Shown: positions 8,701 through 16,800 of the stretch, piece by piece
Numbering within the stretch: the first letter of the stretch is position 1
Layout of the letters: each line of letters opens with the position of its first letter
Virus record (IMG/VR): IMGVR_UViG_3300013099_000065
Coordinates: 1 to 29,011 of that record
Strand: one strand, 5' to 3'
Length of the DNA stretch: 29,011 bases
From: a virus
The notes under the pieces: model-generated
Databases searched by the model: none
Told to the model about the DNA's origin: nothing
What the model saw: the letters and a program-made list of their open reading frames with translations, nothing else
Translations under genes and position numbers: made by a program

Positions 8701-9440
8701 TGTTTTATTTCGTCAAATTCTTTGCCGTAAGTCTTTGAAAGTCCGCTCATTTGCAAAGTCAAATCTTTTGCCGACTTTGTAGTCAAATCAAATTGTTTTT
8801 CAATTATTTTTTGATTTTTTGAAAGTTGTAAACCACGACTTACAAGCGAACCAATAGAAACCCCGACCGCTGTAATCCCAGCAACGGCAAAGCCTTTAAA
8901 CCCTTGCCAAGCCTTAGCATAGTTACCTACCGACCTTTGGTTTTGTCCTAGTTCGTTATCAATTTTTTTTAATTCTTTATCAAGTTTGGTAACTTCTTTT
9001 TTTGCTTTTAAAAATTCCTTTGAAGAGGTGCCAAATGTTACAGCCAAATTTTTAGCGTTCCTACGTGTTTCGTTTAATTTTGTGCTAAGTTTATCATATT
9101 CAGAACTTTCCTTGCTTAAAATATTTAAGTTTGCTTTACGCTCCCTTTTTTGTTTTTGCAAGTCAATAGTATTTTTCGCAATTTCAGAATTATTTTTGCG
9201 GATAGCAATATTAAGATTATTTTTTGCTTTTAAATATTCCGTTGCAGTGATTTTGTTCTGTTTATAAGCCTTTTCATTGCTTTTTAGCGTTGCATTAAAT
9301 TCTTTGTTTTGCTTCCTTGCCGTTCCGATTGTATCGCTTAAATCCTCTATGCTATTATCTAATATATCGACTGTTTTGCTTGCTTGCAAAATATCGGCAT
9401 CATTAACTTTTATATCTATAATTACTTGTTCATCAGCCAT
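5745..9440 (-). CDS. Tail tape measure protein
   Basis: A 1231-residue protein with the composition of phage tape measures. There are long charged helical stretches (residues 30-175 and about 700-1050), a hydrophobic patch at 180-203 (KGFAVAGITAVGVSIGSLV), another near 455-490 (GGLVSLLGVIFDTLAFVGNAV), and a C-terminal hydrophobic segment near 1065-1110 followed by a Gly-rich tail (FEKGISDIVNIGGSHASGN). The middle (residues about 205-420) resembles the phage minor tail protein domain, including QFDLTTKSAKDL and AFGNFINGV. It sets tail length and is ejected ahead of DNA. The length fits a long, flexible siphovirus tail. It is unusual in being the last gene of its operon, after the other tail genes, 4 bp downstream of the 573-aa protein. 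Confidence 0.9.
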   Translation of the reverse strand: MADEQVIIDIKVNDADILQASKTVDILDNSIEDLSDTIGTARKQNKEFNATLKSNEKAYKQNKITATEYLKAKNNLNIAIRKNNSEIAKNTIDLQKQKRERKANLNILSKESSEYDKLSTKLNETRRNAKNLAVTFGTSSKEFLKAKKEVTKLDKELKKIDNELGQNQRSVGNYAKAWQGFKGFAVAGITAVGVSIGSLVSRGLQLSKNQKIIEKQFDLTTKSAKDLTLQMSGLSKTYGKEFDEIKQATLTVSKEFGISGKEALKFIEEGFSKGSDNSGEFIDMLKEYPAQFKASGISAGQMFAIINKTVDEGIYSDKGIDAIKEGGLRLRENTKAVQDALKPLDDSIKKQIEQEVQAGNSFKAIQLVSEALNDSSLSAMETQTIIADVFGGAGEDAGLRYLQSLKDIDENMNNVAVQTTGTQTITQKFVAIFDKISLAFGNFINGVANGEGVFGKVFGGLVSLLGVIFDTLAFVGNAVSSFFSLFESAQNTAQKAVRDFNIELAKEQQELNNVFDALKKTEKGSKERAELVKKINKEYPGYIKNINLESAGLQEIEQAQKQANRELERSIALKTKATALEKINTEAIASRMEIVGGVVKYVASQNANLTAQAGKDANKLIDNAIKSGKVGIKEINEFAKKYDLGGLEVGTLKMAVAKTIEIEQNKVKELALINATFSGYTEKEENKRFDLFKKFKDKASEISEQALAETKKGEKELTDAQKNALKKRQNEKDKADKNYLKALSNLSKKTEKINQSLVDDKIEKNKISHKNELQTLENSFANLTETQKEKIKKTTEYKETILSINDKYFKLDLQLRKEFSDKETELQKKKEQEKADILQASNDKMNDIADAKQLKYLENKLKEVEIYGGTEQEKLKIQNEINETFIQQEKDKLTILLENDKLTQEQRDVLTAEHDLKVQEIEIEKELASAEREVATQQRIYDTFAETQRITQEFAGNEIAIFGDISKALIKGFAKGKLSITETFTAIGEVSASIFSAIKSGQDAQLTNLQLNKEKELLAVGDNKELQAQINEKYAKQEADLKLQQWKSDKKSALTQVAINTALSVAKTLATLGVPIGIPASIIAGSLGLVQAGIIASKQPPKFEKGISDIVNIGGSHASGNDVSVYGYDNTGRSQFFGKVEQGEAMPVIRKSAVNEYMVSKLNNQIAPQTARAGVFADGTNDITASQNNTQNIDISEQIATAMQNVTIVTKVEDVTSLQSANNQIVSNSEI

Positions 9441-9444
9441 TTGT

Positions 9445-11166
9445 CTAATATTTTAAAAGTTTTAATTTTGTTGTTTTTCCTTTAATATAGTTTTGAATTT
9501 CCAAAACCCAAAAGTTTGATTTCTGTTGCTCTAAATAAATTAATCGTGTAAAATCAAAAGTCAAAAAATCAGTCTTACTTAAATCAAAATTTGCAGTTAC
9601 CAACTTGCCTTTTTTCAGGGAGTTTATTAATTTATCATAATATTTTGATAGTAAAGTATTGCCGTTTAATTGTTCAAATCGTGCAACGGTGTAATTTGTT
9701 TTTTGCTCAAAATAAGATAGTGAAGTTTCAAAACTTATTCTATCAATATCATTATAAATCGGTATATCTAACATGTTTATATTGTCGATATTAACTTCTT
9801 TGCTTCCCCTAAAAATCGACTTGTAAACAACTTTTTTATCTGTATATGTTTCATTATAAATTGCAAAATTACCTTGCCCTAAATTGTTTTCATTGCTGTA
9901 TTGTAATAGATTTTCTTTTCCGTAGCCTTTTAAAGTTTCAATATTTAAAGTATTTTGAATTAACTTTTTGCTAAAATCAATTGCTGACAGATTAGATACA
10001 TCAGTAAGCGAATGCACGTTAATTTTTTTCTGTAAATTTTTAGAATTAAAGAACCCCGCGACCGTTGTTAGTGAATTTTTGAATAAATCTATTTGCTTTA
10101 TTTCTGGCAAATTATCAAAAGTTTTCACTTTAAAATCTAAAAAATTAACATCAGAAATATCTCCAAAACTTGACTCCTGAATTTTCGTATAAATTAGAAC
10201 ATTATCAAAATCTAATATTCCAGTTAATTCAATTTGAATATTATAAATTGTGTCATCGGTTACAAATTCATTACTTGTAAAGTCATAAAAATGCGTTCCT
10301 TTATTTATTGTCAAAGTTTCTTTTTGACTATCAGCACCGCCAGAGCTTACACCCGAAATTATTATGCTTGTATCATTTTGAGACGTGATATATCCACGAA
10401 TACGAATAGAAGTATCATAATGAAGTTTTAAAATTGAACCGCTTACCGTGTCATTTTTAAGAAAACTGTAATTATCAAAATCCAAATCACTATTGAAATT
10501 GCCGTCAAAACTTTTCTCATAAGAACAAAAATAAAAATTGTCGGCATTAGAAGTGAGTAGCAATTTTTCAATAAAAGAAGTCGAGCCGTTTAATTTATAA
10601 TTCCATTTTTGATTTTCAAACATCTTTTCAAATATTTTCTTAACAGAAAAAAACGGTCTCGAAAATGCTAAATTTCCAGACAAAATATTATTGTCATAAG
10701 TTCTTTTTTCGTGGAAATTAGCAACCGCCCACAACCAAACGGAACCATTAACATCTTTTAAATTTGCGTATGAAGTAGAATTAAAAACAAAATCAGAACT
10801 TTCAAAATTCAATTTATTCAAATCATTATTAAGATTTTTAAATAAAATATACGAACTGTCAAGTAATTGAATTTCATAATCTTTTTTTTGTGTAACTGAA
10901 ATAAGAATTGCAATACCTTGATACACTATCTGTCCAAATTCAGAAACTTCAAAATTATAATATTTAGCAAACGAATTGCTTTTTATTTCTAAATTTTGAG
11001 GTCTTAAAAATAATTTATCAAGCAAATCAGATTTCGCGATTTTTACAGTTTTTGAAAAAGTAATTTGTTTGCTTAACCAATTTTCTAAAACAAAACCGAC
11101 TTTATTAAATGAAATATTATTAATTAAATCGGCTTCTATATTGTTAATTTTTAATTGCATTTTCAA
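9445..11166 (-). CDS. Large tail/baseplate-associated protein, 573 aa
   Basis: A beta-rich protein dense in N, F, Y and S with no membrane segment. The N-terminus (MKMQLKINNIEADLINNISFNKVGF) resembles the beginning of distal tail or baseplate-hub proteins of Bacteroidota phages, and the middle has repeated strand patterns (SSFIEKLLLTSNADNFYF, SGSILKLHYDTSIRIRGY). It overlaps the upstream 141-aa gene by 4 bp and lies just before the tape measure, so it is very likely part of the tail tip. A distal tail protein, hub or fibre-attachment protein are all possible. No enzymatic domain is visible. Confidence 0.6.
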   Translation of the reverse strand: MKMQLKINNIEADLINNISFNKVGFVLENWLSKQITFSKTVKIAKSDLLDKLFLRPQNLEIKSNSFAKYYNFEVSEFGQIVYQGIAILISVTQKKDYEIQLLDSSYILFKNLNNDLNKLNFESSDFVFNSTSYANLKDVNGSVWLWAVANFHEKRTYDNNILSGNLAFSRPFFSVKKIFEKMFENQKWNYKLNGSTSFIEKLLLTSNADNFYFCSYEKSFDGNFNSDLDFDNYSFLKNDTVSGSILKLHYDTSIRIRGYITSQNDTSIIISGVSSGGADSQKETLTINKGTHFYDFTSNEFVTDDTIYNIQIELTGILDFDNVLIYTKIQESSFGDISDVNFLDFKVKTFDNLPEIKQIDLFKNSLTTVAGFFNSKNLQKKINVHSLTDVSNLSAIDFSKKLIQNTLNIETLKGYGKENLLQYSNENNLGQGNFAIYNETYTDKKVVYKSIFRGSKEVNIDNINMLDIPIYNDIDRISFETSLSYFEQKTNYTVARFEQLNGNTLLSKYYDKLINSLKKGKLVTANFDLSKTDFLTFDFTRLIYLEQQKSNFWVLEIQNYIKGKTTKLKLLKY

Positions 11167-11588
11167 TAAGTTTTTTTGTCAATTTCTGCAATTTCAATTT
11201 TAAAATTATACCTAAAATCTGACTGCATATATTTTGATTTTGAAGTAATTATTGCAAGTTTTTCAAAGGTATTATCTTTGGAATATTTACGCAATTCTTT
11301 TGCCCTTAAAATAGTTTCAATATTTTCAACTTCATTCAAAGTCAAATCCTCCGCAATTAATGAAACGGTATTTTTTGCACTTTGAAAAAGTTTATTAATA
11401 TTTTCATTTTCGGTATTAATTACCGTTCCTTTGACTATTAAACTTTTTATAAAATCCTCAAAAAGCCAATAGTTTGGCGAGCCGTTTGCACCAATCCAAA
11501 ATAACATATATTCGTATGTTTCGGCGGTCGCATCGCTTAGACTGTCAGGTCTTACAAGTTTGCAAGTATATGTATCTAATATTGTCAT
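11163..11588 (-). CDS. Hypothetical tail-region protein, 141 aa
   Basis: Residues 25-45 carry a distinctive aromatic motif (YEYMLFWIGANGSPNYWLFEDF), followed by a helical KGTVINTENENINKLFQ segment and a beta-rich end. It ends with a 4-bp overlap onto the 573-aa tail gene, indicating translational coupling. I do not recognise the family; its neighbours make a tail-tip or tail-assembly role likely. Confidence 0.55.
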   Translation of the reverse strand: MTILDTYTCKLVRPDSLSDATAETYEYMLFWIGANGSPNYWLFEDFIKSLIVKGTVINTENENINKLFQSAKNTVSLIAEDLTLNEVENIETILRAKELRKYSKDNTFEKLAIITSKSKYMQSDFRYNFKIEIAEIDKKTY

Positions 11589-11591
11589 AAT

Positions 11592-12482
11592 CTACATGTG
11601 TAATTCAGATTCATAAAATCTCCGATAATAATATAATTTGTCATTGTCCTGTAAATTAGACCCCCCTGCTCTGTACATCTGAATAGAAAAGTCATCACCA
11701 TTATTAGTAGCTTCGGCATTTACTGTTAACTCGCGGTAGTTCGCACCATGTCCATACTGTCTTACATCCCACGTTCGCCACGGTGCATTTGCATTAAGGT
11801 TAACCCCTTGAAAATCTAAATTAACAATGCCAATACTACCATTCAGCCACAGATATATACCTATATCATAAGCGTATAATTCCTTATTATTAATACTATC
11901 CCAACCTGCGTAAGTCCGTGTAATCATTGCGTAACTCCCTGCTTTAAAACCAACACTTAATGTGATTTTAGTAATCGCGACCTCAGTTCTTGTATTGAAA
12001 ATTTTGGGAGTTACAAATTTGTAGCTAGAATTATTATTAAAGTCAACAATATCCGCTTCCTTTACTGACGGCGTTAATGCCTTTGCATAAATTACATTAT
12101 TTTTTGAAAAAATAGAATAAAGAACTTCATTACTAGACTCCGCTAAGGCGTACGGACTTTCAGATAAATCATGCACGAAAATAATATCTTCATGCGTTGG
12201 CTTTATTACATGCAAATATTTTACATCACCATCCGCCAAACCTACTGGATTTATTGATGTTGTGTGTGTTACCACAATCGCTATAAAGTCACAATCTGAA
12301 AAATCAATTGCACCGCCCGGAGGTATAGCCCCGGCACTGTAAGATTTTTTTACGTCTTTACGAAAAACAACACTGTTAACAATATCATTGTTTAATAGGT
12401 CTTTATGCACGATATTAGTTACCGTTGGAACTATCTTTGCATCGACTTGTATTATTGTTTCGTTTCTGTTCTTTACTGCCAT
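11592..12482 (-). CDS. Putative tail fibre or receptor-contact protein, 296 aa
   Basis: A 296-residue protein with moderate G, A and aromatic content, unlike the lysine-rich neighbours. The N-terminal 45 residues (KNRNETIIQVDAKIVPT then VHKDLLNNDIVNSVVF) look like an attachment module found in several tail proteins. The centre and C-terminus are predicted all beta, with sugar-binding-like aromatic clusters (WRTWDVRQYGHGANY, YYYRRFYESELHM). A receptor-binding or fibre role is my inference from position and composition. There is no chaperone or lectin motif I can name. Confidence 0.5.
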   Translation of the reverse strand: MAVKNRNETIIQVDAKIVPTVTNIVHKDLLNNDIVNSVVFRKDVKKSYSAGAIPPGGAIDFSDCDFIAIVVTHTTSINPVGLADGDVKYLHVIKPTHEDIIFVHDLSESPYALAESSNEVLYSIFSKNNVIYAKALTPSVKEADIVDFNNNSSYKFVTPKIFNTRTEVAITKITLSVGFKAGSYAMITRTYAGWDSINNKELYAYDIGIYLWLNGSIGIVNLDFQGVNLNANAPWRTWDVRQYGHGANYRELTVNAEATNNGDDFSIQMYRAGGSNLQDNDKLYYYRRFYESELHM

Positions 12483-12492
12483 AATTGTATGT

Positions 12493-13455
12493 TTATGAGA
12501 TTGTTAAGTAGTCTGGCGTTTCATAATCTATTTTTCTATAATCGAACGCATCGACTTCCTTCGCTGTGAATTTTATAAATTGTGTATTTTCGTTTATTGT
12601 TAAATTTTTAGTATCAAATATTACTTGTAACTGCCCAAATTCCTTAGTATTAAAGTCTTTAAGGAAATTATCATTTGTGAGAATATTCTTATTAATATCA
12701 AGCTCACTGTAATATATTTCTATTGCTTGCCCTTGATAGTTTAGATTTGAATGCAAAAAGCGTAAACTAAAAATGTAATCAAAATAAATGTTTGGAATTT
12801 CAAAACCTTTTATAAACTTTTCAATTTCAGTATTTTCAATTGCATAAACTATCTTAATTGGTTCTTTGTCGATTAGAATAAAACTATTTGAAGTATTATT
12901 TTTCCATACCTCCCTATACATTACTTTCAATTCAATACGACCGCTTGTTAATTCTTTACTTTCAGTAAGCCCTGTATCTTTAAGAAAATCAACAACTTGA
13001 CTAACGTTTATTTTTACATTACCTGAATTACTGCCCGACACTTCAAACGGCACAGGGTACACTAATATCTTATTATTATTCGGGTTTACTAATTTTGCTT
13101 CAACATAATAATTTTGTTTATAATTGCAATATCCACCTTCGGTAACTCCTATAAAATTTCCGTCCAAAACAAGTCTAGTAGGAACGCCTGTAATTACTTC
13201 TAATACTTTAAAAGAGCCATCGTATAAAAAACCATCATCTTTGCTATAAATATATACATAATCATTTACTAAAATTTCGGTTGTATTTGTGTTTATGCTT
13301 ACATTTATCTTATTGTCAATAGCTTGCGAAACTTCAAGTATTTTTGCATCCTCTCTTTTCATTTCAATATTAACATCCTGAAATCCCGCAAAAGTATCTT
13401 TAAAAATGCCCTCGAGAATATCAAATGTTACCGGATATTTTGTTAAATTTATCAT
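12493..13455 (-). CDS. Beta-rich tail/baseplate protein, 320 aa
   Basis: A 320-residue protein predicted mostly beta strand, with alternating V/I and polar residues (KILEVSQAIDNKINVSINTNTTEILVNDYVYIYS). It overlaps the upstream gp10-like gene by 4 bp and precedes the putative fibre gene by 10 bp. No transmembrane segment or catalytic signature. It belongs to the tail module by context; a baseplate or neck component is likely, but the exact role is unknown. Confidence 0.5.
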   Translation of the reverse strand: MINLTKYPVTFDILEGIFKDTFAGFQDVNIEMKREDAKILEVSQAIDNKINVSINTNTTEILVNDYVYIYSKDDGFLYDGSFKVLEVITGVPTRLVLDGNFIGVTEGGYCNYKQNYYVEAKLVNPNNNKILVYPVPFEVSGSNSGNVKINVSQVVDFLKDTGLTESKELTSGRIELKVMYREVWKNNTSNSFILIDKEPIKIVYAIENTEIEKFIKGFEIPNIYFDYIFSLRFLHSNLNYQGQAIEIYYSELDINKNILTNDNFLKDFNTKEFGQLQVIFDTKNLTINENTQFIKFTAKEVDAFDYRKIDYETPDYLTIS

Positions 13456-13919
13456 ATTGAAAAATTGTATCTTTTTGTAAATCTGTCTAATTGTTGAACA
13501 ATATCAGTTTTAATATAAGTCCCTAAATTTTGGTTTATTTCGGCTCGTAAATCATTTATTTTCTTTTCAAGCTGAATACCTTTTGAATTGTCTTTAAAAA
13601 TTTGCGTTCCAAGTTTTGATATTTTTCTGCTGACTAAAAATGTAACCTGTTTTACTTTTTTTTCGTCTGTAATACCTAGTTTAGTTCTTACCCAAAGTTC
13701 TATTTTGTGAGTCGGAGGAAACCGACCGCCACCCCGCCCGGTGTTCAAAAATTCTAAATAAAATATCCCTATACTTTTAAAATGGTTACCGTCTTGTTCA
13801 ACTCGTAAAGACTTCTTTGCATTCCCTGTATTGGTAATATCCTTACCGTCCAAAGTGTCGGCAATGGACTTGTTTAGTTTGTATAGTTCACTTATAATAT
13901 ATTCGCTTACCGAACTCAT
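13452..13919 (-). CDS. Putative tail-completion protein (HK97 gp10-like), 155 aa
   Basis: A 155-residue protein with a helical N-terminus, a beta segment (NAKKSLRVEQDGNHFKSIGIFYLEFLNTGRGGGRFPP) and a helical C-terminus. The pattern of a strand ending in E-F-x-x-T-G-R followed by a glycine/proline loop resembles HK97 gp10-type head-tail closure or tail-completion proteins, where the family has V-E-Y-G-T-x-x-x-P. It overlaps its neighbours by 4 bp on both sides. The call is by pattern and gene order, not a full-length match. Confidence 0.5.
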   Translation of the reverse strand: MSSVSEYIISELYKLNKSIADTLDGKDITNTGNAKKSLRVEQDGNHFKSIGIFYLEFLNTGRGGGRFPPTHKIELWVRTKLGITDEKKVKQVTFLVSRKISKLGTQIFKDNSKGIQLEKKINDLRAEINQNLGTYIKTDIVQQLDRFTKRYNFSI

Positions 13920-14548
13920 ATACTTGCAATTTGTTTTATAATTTCTGTTAAAAAATCATTGCTTATTTTTTCAAAACCTGCACGCCTGACTCCATTCTCT
14001 TTTTCTTTGATTAATGTGTGTAAATTGTGCATAAATACATCCCTTTGAATTGCAATTATTTTCCTAACTGTGTTACTTTCAAGTGCTAACTCCTTACCTG
14101 TAAACTCCTGTGTTAGCTGTTTGTCAGCGACTTGAAACCATGTATAAACCATTTTTTCAGAAACATCCTCAAAACCAATATTCAAAATGTTTTTAAAAAT
14201 TGAAATTGCCTTTTTTATTCCAGAACTTAAAAAAATCTGTAATTCTTTATTTTCTTTTACAAGCGAATAAATAAAATCTAAACTTTTTATTTGCGTTCTA
14301 GCAATAAAAGACTTAGTAAAACTTTCATGTTTGTCATTGTCCTGGATTACAAGTAGAGACGTTCTAATCAAAGATACTTCTTTTCTTAATTCTATGCTTT
14401 CAATTTGAAACTCATCAAATTTTTGAAATATTAATTCATGTTCGCGAACATCTTTTTTTTTGTTTTTGCGATAATCAATTATCATTTTCGACATGACTGG
14501 CAAAATACCCACTATAATATATTTTAATTTCTCTAAAACATCCTGCAT
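13916..14548 (-). CDS. Hypothetical helical protein with N-terminal hydrophobic segment, 210 aa
   Basis: Residues 9-25 (KYIIVGILPVMSKMIID) form a hydrophobic helix that could anchor the protein in the membrane, followed by a charged, helical body rich in K, E and I with no known motif. It overlaps the upstream 33-aa membrane peptide by 16 bp and the downstream gene by 4 bp. The pairing of a tiny membrane peptide with a membrane-anchored partner inside the tail operon is compatible with a holin/antiholin or lysis-accessory role, but I see no specific evidence. Confidence 0.5.
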   Translation of the reverse strand: MQDVLEKLKYIIVGILPVMSKMIIDYRKNKKKDVREHELIFQKFDEFQIESIELRKEVSLIRTSLLVIQDNDKHESFTKSFIARTQIKSLDFIYSLVKENKELQIFLSSGIKKAISIFKNILNIGFEDVSEKMVYTWFQVADKQLTQEFTGKELALESNTVRKIIAIQRDVFMHNLHTLIKEKENGVRRAGFEKISNDFLTEIIKQIASI

Positions 14549-14634
14549 AACTTCTTTAATAAAAATTTAATTGTCAATTTAATTGCTGAAAATATCATAA
14601 CTGAAAATCCAAATAATATATATATTAGAAACAT
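14533..14634 (-). CDS. Membrane micro-protein, 33 aa
   Basis: The ATG at 14634 lies 2 bp after the stop of the 164-aa gene, and the frame overlaps the start of the 210-aa gene by 16 bp, so it exactly fills the gap. The peptide (MFLIYILFGFSVMIFSAIKL...) is one hydrophobic helix of about 20 residues followed by a basic tail (KFLLKKLCRMF). This is the charge pattern of a small N-out membrane peptide. It may be a pinholin-like or regulatory peptide, or a spacer frame. Confidence 0.4.
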   Translation of the reverse strand: MFLIYILFGFSVMIFSAIKLTIKFLLKKLCRMF

Positions 14635-14636
14635 GA

Positions 14637-15131
14637 TTATAATGCTTTATTTTCAATAATCACACCTTTGTCGGCATAACTTTCAAGTATCGCCCTCGCG
14701 TCTGGCTCCAAAAATTTAAGATATTGCATACCGCCCCAAGCAAGGGACTGCTTGTAATCTTTAAAAATTCTCATACTTTCAATAAGTAATCCTATATCGG
14801 TATCTTGCCAAAGGTTAGCGTTCAACAAACAGGCTGGCATATATACCCGCAAATTAGTTGGCTCGCCCTCCGTTCCTGTCGGCATTGTCCAATTTTGAGC
14901 GTCTTCATTAACTACATACTCCGGGTATAATACTTGTAATTTTGATAAAACAGCGTCAAAATTTTCAACTGTTTGAGCTTCATAATCAATTAAGCCTGTT
15001 AATGTTACCGTTTCAATTTCAACTTTTCCAGTCTTTGGATATTCGTATTTTTCAATAGTTACCGTGTCGAAATTGTAATCTATTGTTTTGATTAAAATAG
15101 CTGTGCCGTCTGCATGATTTAATTGTTTCAT
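14637..15131 (-). CDS. Hypothetical tail-region protein, 164 aa
   Basis: A 164-residue acidic protein. The N-terminal half is beta-rich (TVTIEKYEYPKTGKVEIETVTLTGL) and the C-terminal half helical (DIGLLIESMRIFKDYKQSLAWGGMQYLKFLEPDARAIL). It is 6 bp downstream of the 147-aa gene in a tightly packed operon. No family recognised. Its place between TerL and the tape measure suggests a tail or neck function. Confidence 0.5.
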   Translation of the reverse strand: MKQLNHADGTAILIKTIDYNFDTVTIEKYEYPKTGKVEIETVTLTGLIDYEAQTVENFDAVLSKLQVLYPEYVVNEDAQNWTMPTGTEGEPTNLRVYMPACLLNANLWQDTDIGLLIESMRIFKDYKQSLAWGGMQYLKFLEPDARAILESYADKGVIIENKAL

Positions 15132-15137
15132 ATTCTT

Positions 15138-15581
15138 TTATATTTTTGTAAAATAGTCTTTAAACGTTGATACCCTGTAACTTAGCTCAATTTCTATGAT
15201 GTTACTGTTTTCTTTTTTGTCGTAGATTTTTGAAATAAAAACAGGTGAGGGGAATACTAAAATAGTGCCGTCTTCTTTTGTCAGTTCGACAATAAAACCA
15301 GACCGCGAATGCCTTAAATAGTCTAATACTTCTTTATTTGAATTTTGCAAAGTTGCCCTGAAAATATCTGTAAAGTTTTGCTTGTAATTTCCTGAATAGT
15401 TTGTTTTCCGTTGCCATGTTGCCGACTTTTCTAAAATTGTAGTTTTTGCGTGCGGTGTTTGAATGATATTATCAATTTCAGTAATTTTTGCAATATCTGG
15501 AAAATTAAAACGCACAACTTTATCAAACTCATAAAGTTCAATTTTATTAATTCCTATTATTTCGGTGGTGCAATTATTCAT
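15138..15581 (-). CDS. Hypothetical tail-region protein, 147 aa
   Basis: A 147-residue beta-rich protein (IIGINKIELYEFDKVVRFNF, then EDGTILVFPSPVFISKIYDKKENSNIIEIELSYRV). It overlaps the upstream gene by 8 bp, so it is translationally coupled. The strand pattern, with a final run of alternating hydrophobics, is compatible with a tail-tube or tail-terminator fold, but there is no motif that decides it. Confidence 0.5.
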   Translation of the reverse strand: MNNCTTEIIGINKIELYEFDKVVRFNFPDIAKITEIDNIIQTPHAKTTILEKSATWQRKTNYSGNYKQNFTDIFRATLQNSNKEVLDYLRHSRSGFIVELTKEDGTILVFPSPVFISKIYDKKENSNIIEIELSYRVSTFKDYFTKI

Positions 15582-16035
15582 AACTACAAATTATGTTATC
15601 TGAATAAGTTAATTTTAATGTGACGTTTACACCTGTCATGGTGTTACTATTGACACGTAAAGCATTCGTATAAGTAAATTCGTAAATCTTTACATTTGTG
15701 ATTTGTGATAGGTTTTTAATTACTGTATTTGCCAAAATTCGCATCGTTTCGACAATTTCCATGCTGTTTTGAGTATATTTTTTTAAAACATCTGCTGAAT
15801 TATCTGAATTATCAAACTCATCCTGACTTAGGAAAAGGATGTCATAAGTCGCTGTATTCATTAGCTCCCCGCCCTTTGTGAGCTTTGTCGAACCCTTAAT
15901 GTTTGGCTGTATGTTTATTGCGGGCGTTGTAATATTTAGGGTCTCAGCTTCAAATCTTGACTTTTCCAAAACATAACAAACGGCGTTGCTGTTTATTGCT
16001 GTTAAGATATTTGTTATTGCTGTGTAAATATTCAT
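15574..16035 (-). CDS. Putative tail terminator/minor tail protein, 153 aa
   Basis: The frame is open from a TTG at 16056, but the ATG at 16035 (MNIYTAITNILTAINSNAV) is preferred: it lies one base after the stop of the -1 extension of the upstream gene, the normal packing here. The N-terminal helix followed by a beta core (ATYDILFLSQDEF, then a long helix, then TGVNVTLKLTYSDN) is the alpha/beta arrangement of tail-terminator and minor tail proteins. Role inferred from fold pattern and context. Confidence 0.5.
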   Translation of the reverse strand: MNIYTAITNILTAINSNAVCYVLEKSRFEAETLNITTPAINIQPNIKGSTKLTKGGELMNTATYDILFLSQDEFDNSDNSADVLKKYTQNSMEIVETMRILANTVIKNLSQITNVKIYEFTYTNALRVNSNTMTGVNVTLKLTYSDNIICSYE

Positions 16036-16036
16036 T

Positions 16037-16800
16037 TTACCTTTTTTTATGGACAAATTCCGTAAGTTTTGCCGAAATATCCGCCTCTACGGATTCGTTT
16101 ATAAATGCAAATGTAACGTAAATATCATTAAGTTGCAACGCTTTATCTAAATTTACATTAAAAATCTTTATAATTTTGGTAATTTCGCTAATAAAACTTA
16201 GTTTTTTAGTTCTACCATTGTCAAAACTTTTTATTTCATTTGAATACGCATTCTTATTATTTTTCGTAAACGTTGCAATAATGGTAATTCTTTGCTGTAA
16301 CCACGATTCAGCTTTTTGAAAAAAAAAATTGCAAAGGGCAAAATATCAATATAAGAATATTCTAACAGTTTGATGTAATTCTTTTCTATTTTGTCAGCAT
16401 CAAAATTTTTTGATATTAAAATTGCAAGTAAATACGTTGCAAGTTCCAAAACTTCGTTTGTTTGTTCTGCCTTTTTTTCCAGCATCAAACGGACGCCGAC
16501 CGTTTGCCAGTCAAAACTTTTCGTATAAACTTTATTGTCAAAAATGAAAGTTTTTGCCGACTTGCCTAAATTTTGAAGTTCCTTAAAATCTGAAATGTTA
16601 CCAATATAATTTAATAAACGTCTCAAATTTTTATCTTTCATTTTGAGCGTTGCAATTTCTAAAACCCGCCGCCCTGTTACAACTGCTAAGTAATTTGCAA
16701 CATTTAATTTATCAAACTTTGACAGTTCAATATACTGCCCAACAGTCAAATTTTCGGCGGTCGGTATTTCAAACTTTTTATTATTTAGTCTTATTTTCAT
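16037..16800 (-). CDS. Frameshifted long form of the putative tail assembly chaperone, about 254 aa
   Basis: The zero frame contains ATT TTT TTT TTC AAA AAG at codons 158-163, with T10 at 16319-16328. Read in codon phase this gives T TTT TTT and then T TTT TTC, both canonical -1 slippery heptamers. A slip gives a 93-residue extension (FQKAESWLQQRIT...EFVHKKR) with good codon use and no internal stop, ending at TAA 16039-16037, one base before the ATG of the next gene. The zero-frame stop would instead leave an almost 200-bp gap. This is the architecture of lambda G/GT tail chaperones. A homopolymer sequencing or assembly error in T10 is the alternative; then the long form would be the only product. 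Confidence 0.65.
16231..16800 (-). CDS. Putative tail assembly chaperone, short form, 189 aa
   Basis: The zero-frame product (MKIRLNNKKFEIPTAENLTVGQYIELSKF...). It starts with a small beta segment and the phrase LTVGQYIELSKFD, followed by helices (LLNYIGNISDFKELQNL, VGVRLMLEKKAEQTNEVLELATYLLAILI), resembling tail-chaperone-type proteins that load on the tape measure. After the slippery T10 run the tail becomes unusually K/R-rich (KKLNRGYSKELPLLQRLRK), as in frames not under protein-level selection. It overlaps the upstream membrane protein gene by 20 bp. The tape measure gene is not adjacent here, which is unusual for a chaperone. Confidence 0.55.
   Translation of the reverse strand: MKIRLNNKKFEIPTAENLTVGQYIELSKFDKLNVANYLAVVTGRRVLEIATLKMKDKNLRRLLNYIGNISDFKELQNLGKSAKTFIFDNKVYTKSFDWQTVGVRLMLEKKAEQTNEVLELATYLLAILISKNFDADKIEKNYIKLLEYSYIDILPFAIFFFKKLNRGYSKELPLLQRLRKIIRMRIQMK

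Noticed and set aside
5769-9267. Several plus-strand reading frames opposite the tape measure gene
   Set aside because: They are antisense shadows of a strongly supported gene, with Cys/Ser/Phe-rich composition and no start context.
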